Positions 5,101 through 5,538 of a stretch of 5,538 bases of DNA are shown here, piece by piece (within the stretch, counting starts at the first letter, position 1; each line of letters opens with the position of its first letter). The translations under genes were made by a program, and so were the position numbers. The notes beneath the pieces are model-generated. The model made no database searches, had not been told where the DNA came from, and worked only from the letters and a program-made list of their open reading frames with translations. The stretch covers positions 1 through 5,538 of the forward strand of contig CAMNAH010000085.1 of assembly GCA_946530775.1 (NCBI GenBank), read 5' to 3'. The stretch is from an uncultured Coriobacteriales bacterium. Its GTDB lineage: Bacteria > Actinomycetota > Coriobacteriia > Coriobacteriales > Atopobiaceae.

Positions 5101-5144
5101 GCGCAATTGAGCGTCAAGCATGCGGTATAATCTATCAATTGTGC
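5101..5144. promoter_or_regulatory. Paired CAATTG-centred repeats flanking the alaS -10 box, candidate operator
   Basis: GCGCAATTGA (5101-5110) and TCAATTGTGC (5135-5144) form an inverted repeat with 9 of 10 matches. Because CAATTG is itself a palindrome, the sites also read as direct repeats (CAATTGAGC at 5104-5112, CAATTGTGC at 5136-5144). Their starts are 32 bp apart, about three helical turns. They bracket the TATAAT box. This is the layout of two operator half-sites or two dimer sites controlling a promoter. The binding protein is unknown. Confidence 0.4.
5126..5131 (+). promoter_or_regulatory. -10 box (TATAAT) of alaS
   Basis: An exact consensus TATAAT lies 66 nt before the alaS ATG, in the AT-richest part of the intergenic region. 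TTGAGC at 5107-5112 resembles a -35 box, but the 13-bp spacing is too short and no other good -35 is seen. Initiation near 5138 would give a leader of about 60 nt. This leader contains a small 5-bp hairpin (TCCGC 5155-5159 with GCGGA 5164-5168). Confidence 0.65.
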
Positions 5145-5197
5145 ATATAGCAGGTCCGCATCAGCGGAACGTGATAGTTGAGGAGCGAGATACCAGC

Positions 5198-5538
5198 ATG
5201 TCCGACTATAAGACGATGACCACCGCGGAGATCCGCGACGACTTCCTGAAGTTCTTCGAATCGAAGGGCTGCAAGCTCTATCCGTCGTCCTCCCTCGTGC
5301 CCGACGACCCGTCGCTTCTGCTGACCAACGCTGGCATGAACCAGTTCAAGGAGTACTACCAGGGCATCAAGACCATGCCCGAGATCGGCGCGTGCTCCTG
5401 CCAGAAGTGCCTGCGCACCAACGACATCGACAACATCGGCGACTCGCGCCACCTCTCGTTCTTCGAGATGCTCGGCAACTTCTCCTTCGGCGGCTACTCC
5501 AAGGCCGACGCCATCGCCTGGGCCTGGGAGTTCATCAC
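5198..5538 (+). CDS. alaS: Alanyl-tRNA synthetase (3'-truncated by window edge)
   Basis: AlaRS is the class II cytoplasmic enzyme that activates alanine with ATP and charges tRNA-Ala; the full protein is about 870-880 residues. The first 113 codons, the start of the catalytic core, are present and run off the window. The family N-terminus [16 protein letters not shown] is at residues 9-24 and SSSLVP at 30-35. The motif 1 region [11 protein letters not shown] is at 41-51. RTNDIDNIG (73-81) and the motif 2 core [11 protein letters not shown] (88-98) follow. Cys66, Cys68 and Cys71 form a small cluster (CSCQKC), noted without assigning a role. The ATG at 5198 is preceded by AGGAG at 5181-5185, 12 nt away, a little long. 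The in-frame ATG at 5216 has no Shine-Dalgarno and would also retain the family motifs. It has its own promoter and is probably not part of the sigma operon. Confidence 0.97.
   Translation, partial: MSDYKTMTTAEIRDDFLKFFESKGCKLYPSSSLVPDDPSLLLTNAGMNQFKEYYQGIKTMPEIGACSCQKCLRTNDIDNIGDSRHLSFFEMLGNFSFGGYSKADAIAWAWEFI

Noticed and set aside
5138..5197. T-box riboswitch in the alaS leader
   Set aside because: The leader is only about 60 nt, has no T-box sequence (TGGNACCGCG), no specifier stem and no terminator. Only a 5-bp hairpin is present.
5135..5452. Minus-strand gene opposite the start of alaS
   Set aside because: It is antisense to clear AlaRS coding sequence, shows no recognisable family and carries the usual antisense codon bias.
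1..5538. CRISPR array, tRNA/rRNA genes, insertion sequence, phage or defence genes
   Set aside because: I saw no regularly spaced repeats, cloverleaf, transposase motifs or terminal repeats with target duplications. The tandem repeats found are coding and the inverted repeats isolated.

Overview
The window is GC-rich, with strong third-position G/C. It carries ordinary housekeeping genes plus a regulatory cassette built around a SigB/SigF-type sigma factor. Base composition, the form of the alanyl-tRNA synthetase N-terminus and the neighbourhood (rarA, DUF948-like gene, RsbW-like gene, sigma factor, alaS) point to a high-GC Actinomycetota bacterium, most likely a gut coriobacterium such as Collinsella or a relative. 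The genus is an inference from memory of these families and was not tested by a search.

Layout, left to right. (1) 1-701: the C-terminal 233 codons of a FucO-like iron-dependent lactaldehyde/1,2-propanediol oxidoreductase on the plus strand. (2) 702-974: a convergent intergenic stretch with a 100-nt imperfect palindrome directly after the fucO stop and a second hairpin near the end of the next gene. (3) 975-1703, minus strand: a complete class I glutamine amidotransferase-like hydrolase of the peptidase C26/PuuD family. (4) 1704-1782: a 79-bp divergent promoter region with three consecutive, slightly overlapping perfect palindromes and a -10 box so close to the rarA ATG that the mRNA is probably leaderless. 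(5) 1783-3135: rarA (mgsA), a complete AAA+ ATPase acting at stalled replication forks. (6) 3187-5034: a tight three-gene operon. It encodes a membrane-anchored DUF948/YtxG-like protein with an Ala/Pro/Glu tail, a small RsbW-like anti-sigma factor whose ATP-binding motifs look eroded, and a SigB/SigF/SigG-type sigma factor with an unusual, very acidic N-terminal extension. (7) 5035-5197: an intergenic region with a stop-codon hairpin and the alaS promoter, which is flanked by two CAATTG-centred repeats. (8) 5198-5538: the first 113 codons of alaS.

The sigma operon is the most interesting part. In Bacillus, SigB is held by the kinase RsbW and released by the anti-anti-sigma RsbV, and the DUF948 protein YtxG belongs to the SigB general stress regulon. 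Here the DUF948-like membrane protein is encoded in the operon itself, no RsbV-like gene is in view, the RsbW-like protein seems to lack the residues for ATP binding, and the sigma factor has its own acidic domain. Together this suggests a non-canonical, possibly phosphorylation-independent sigma switch. That is an inference; the genes themselves are clear.
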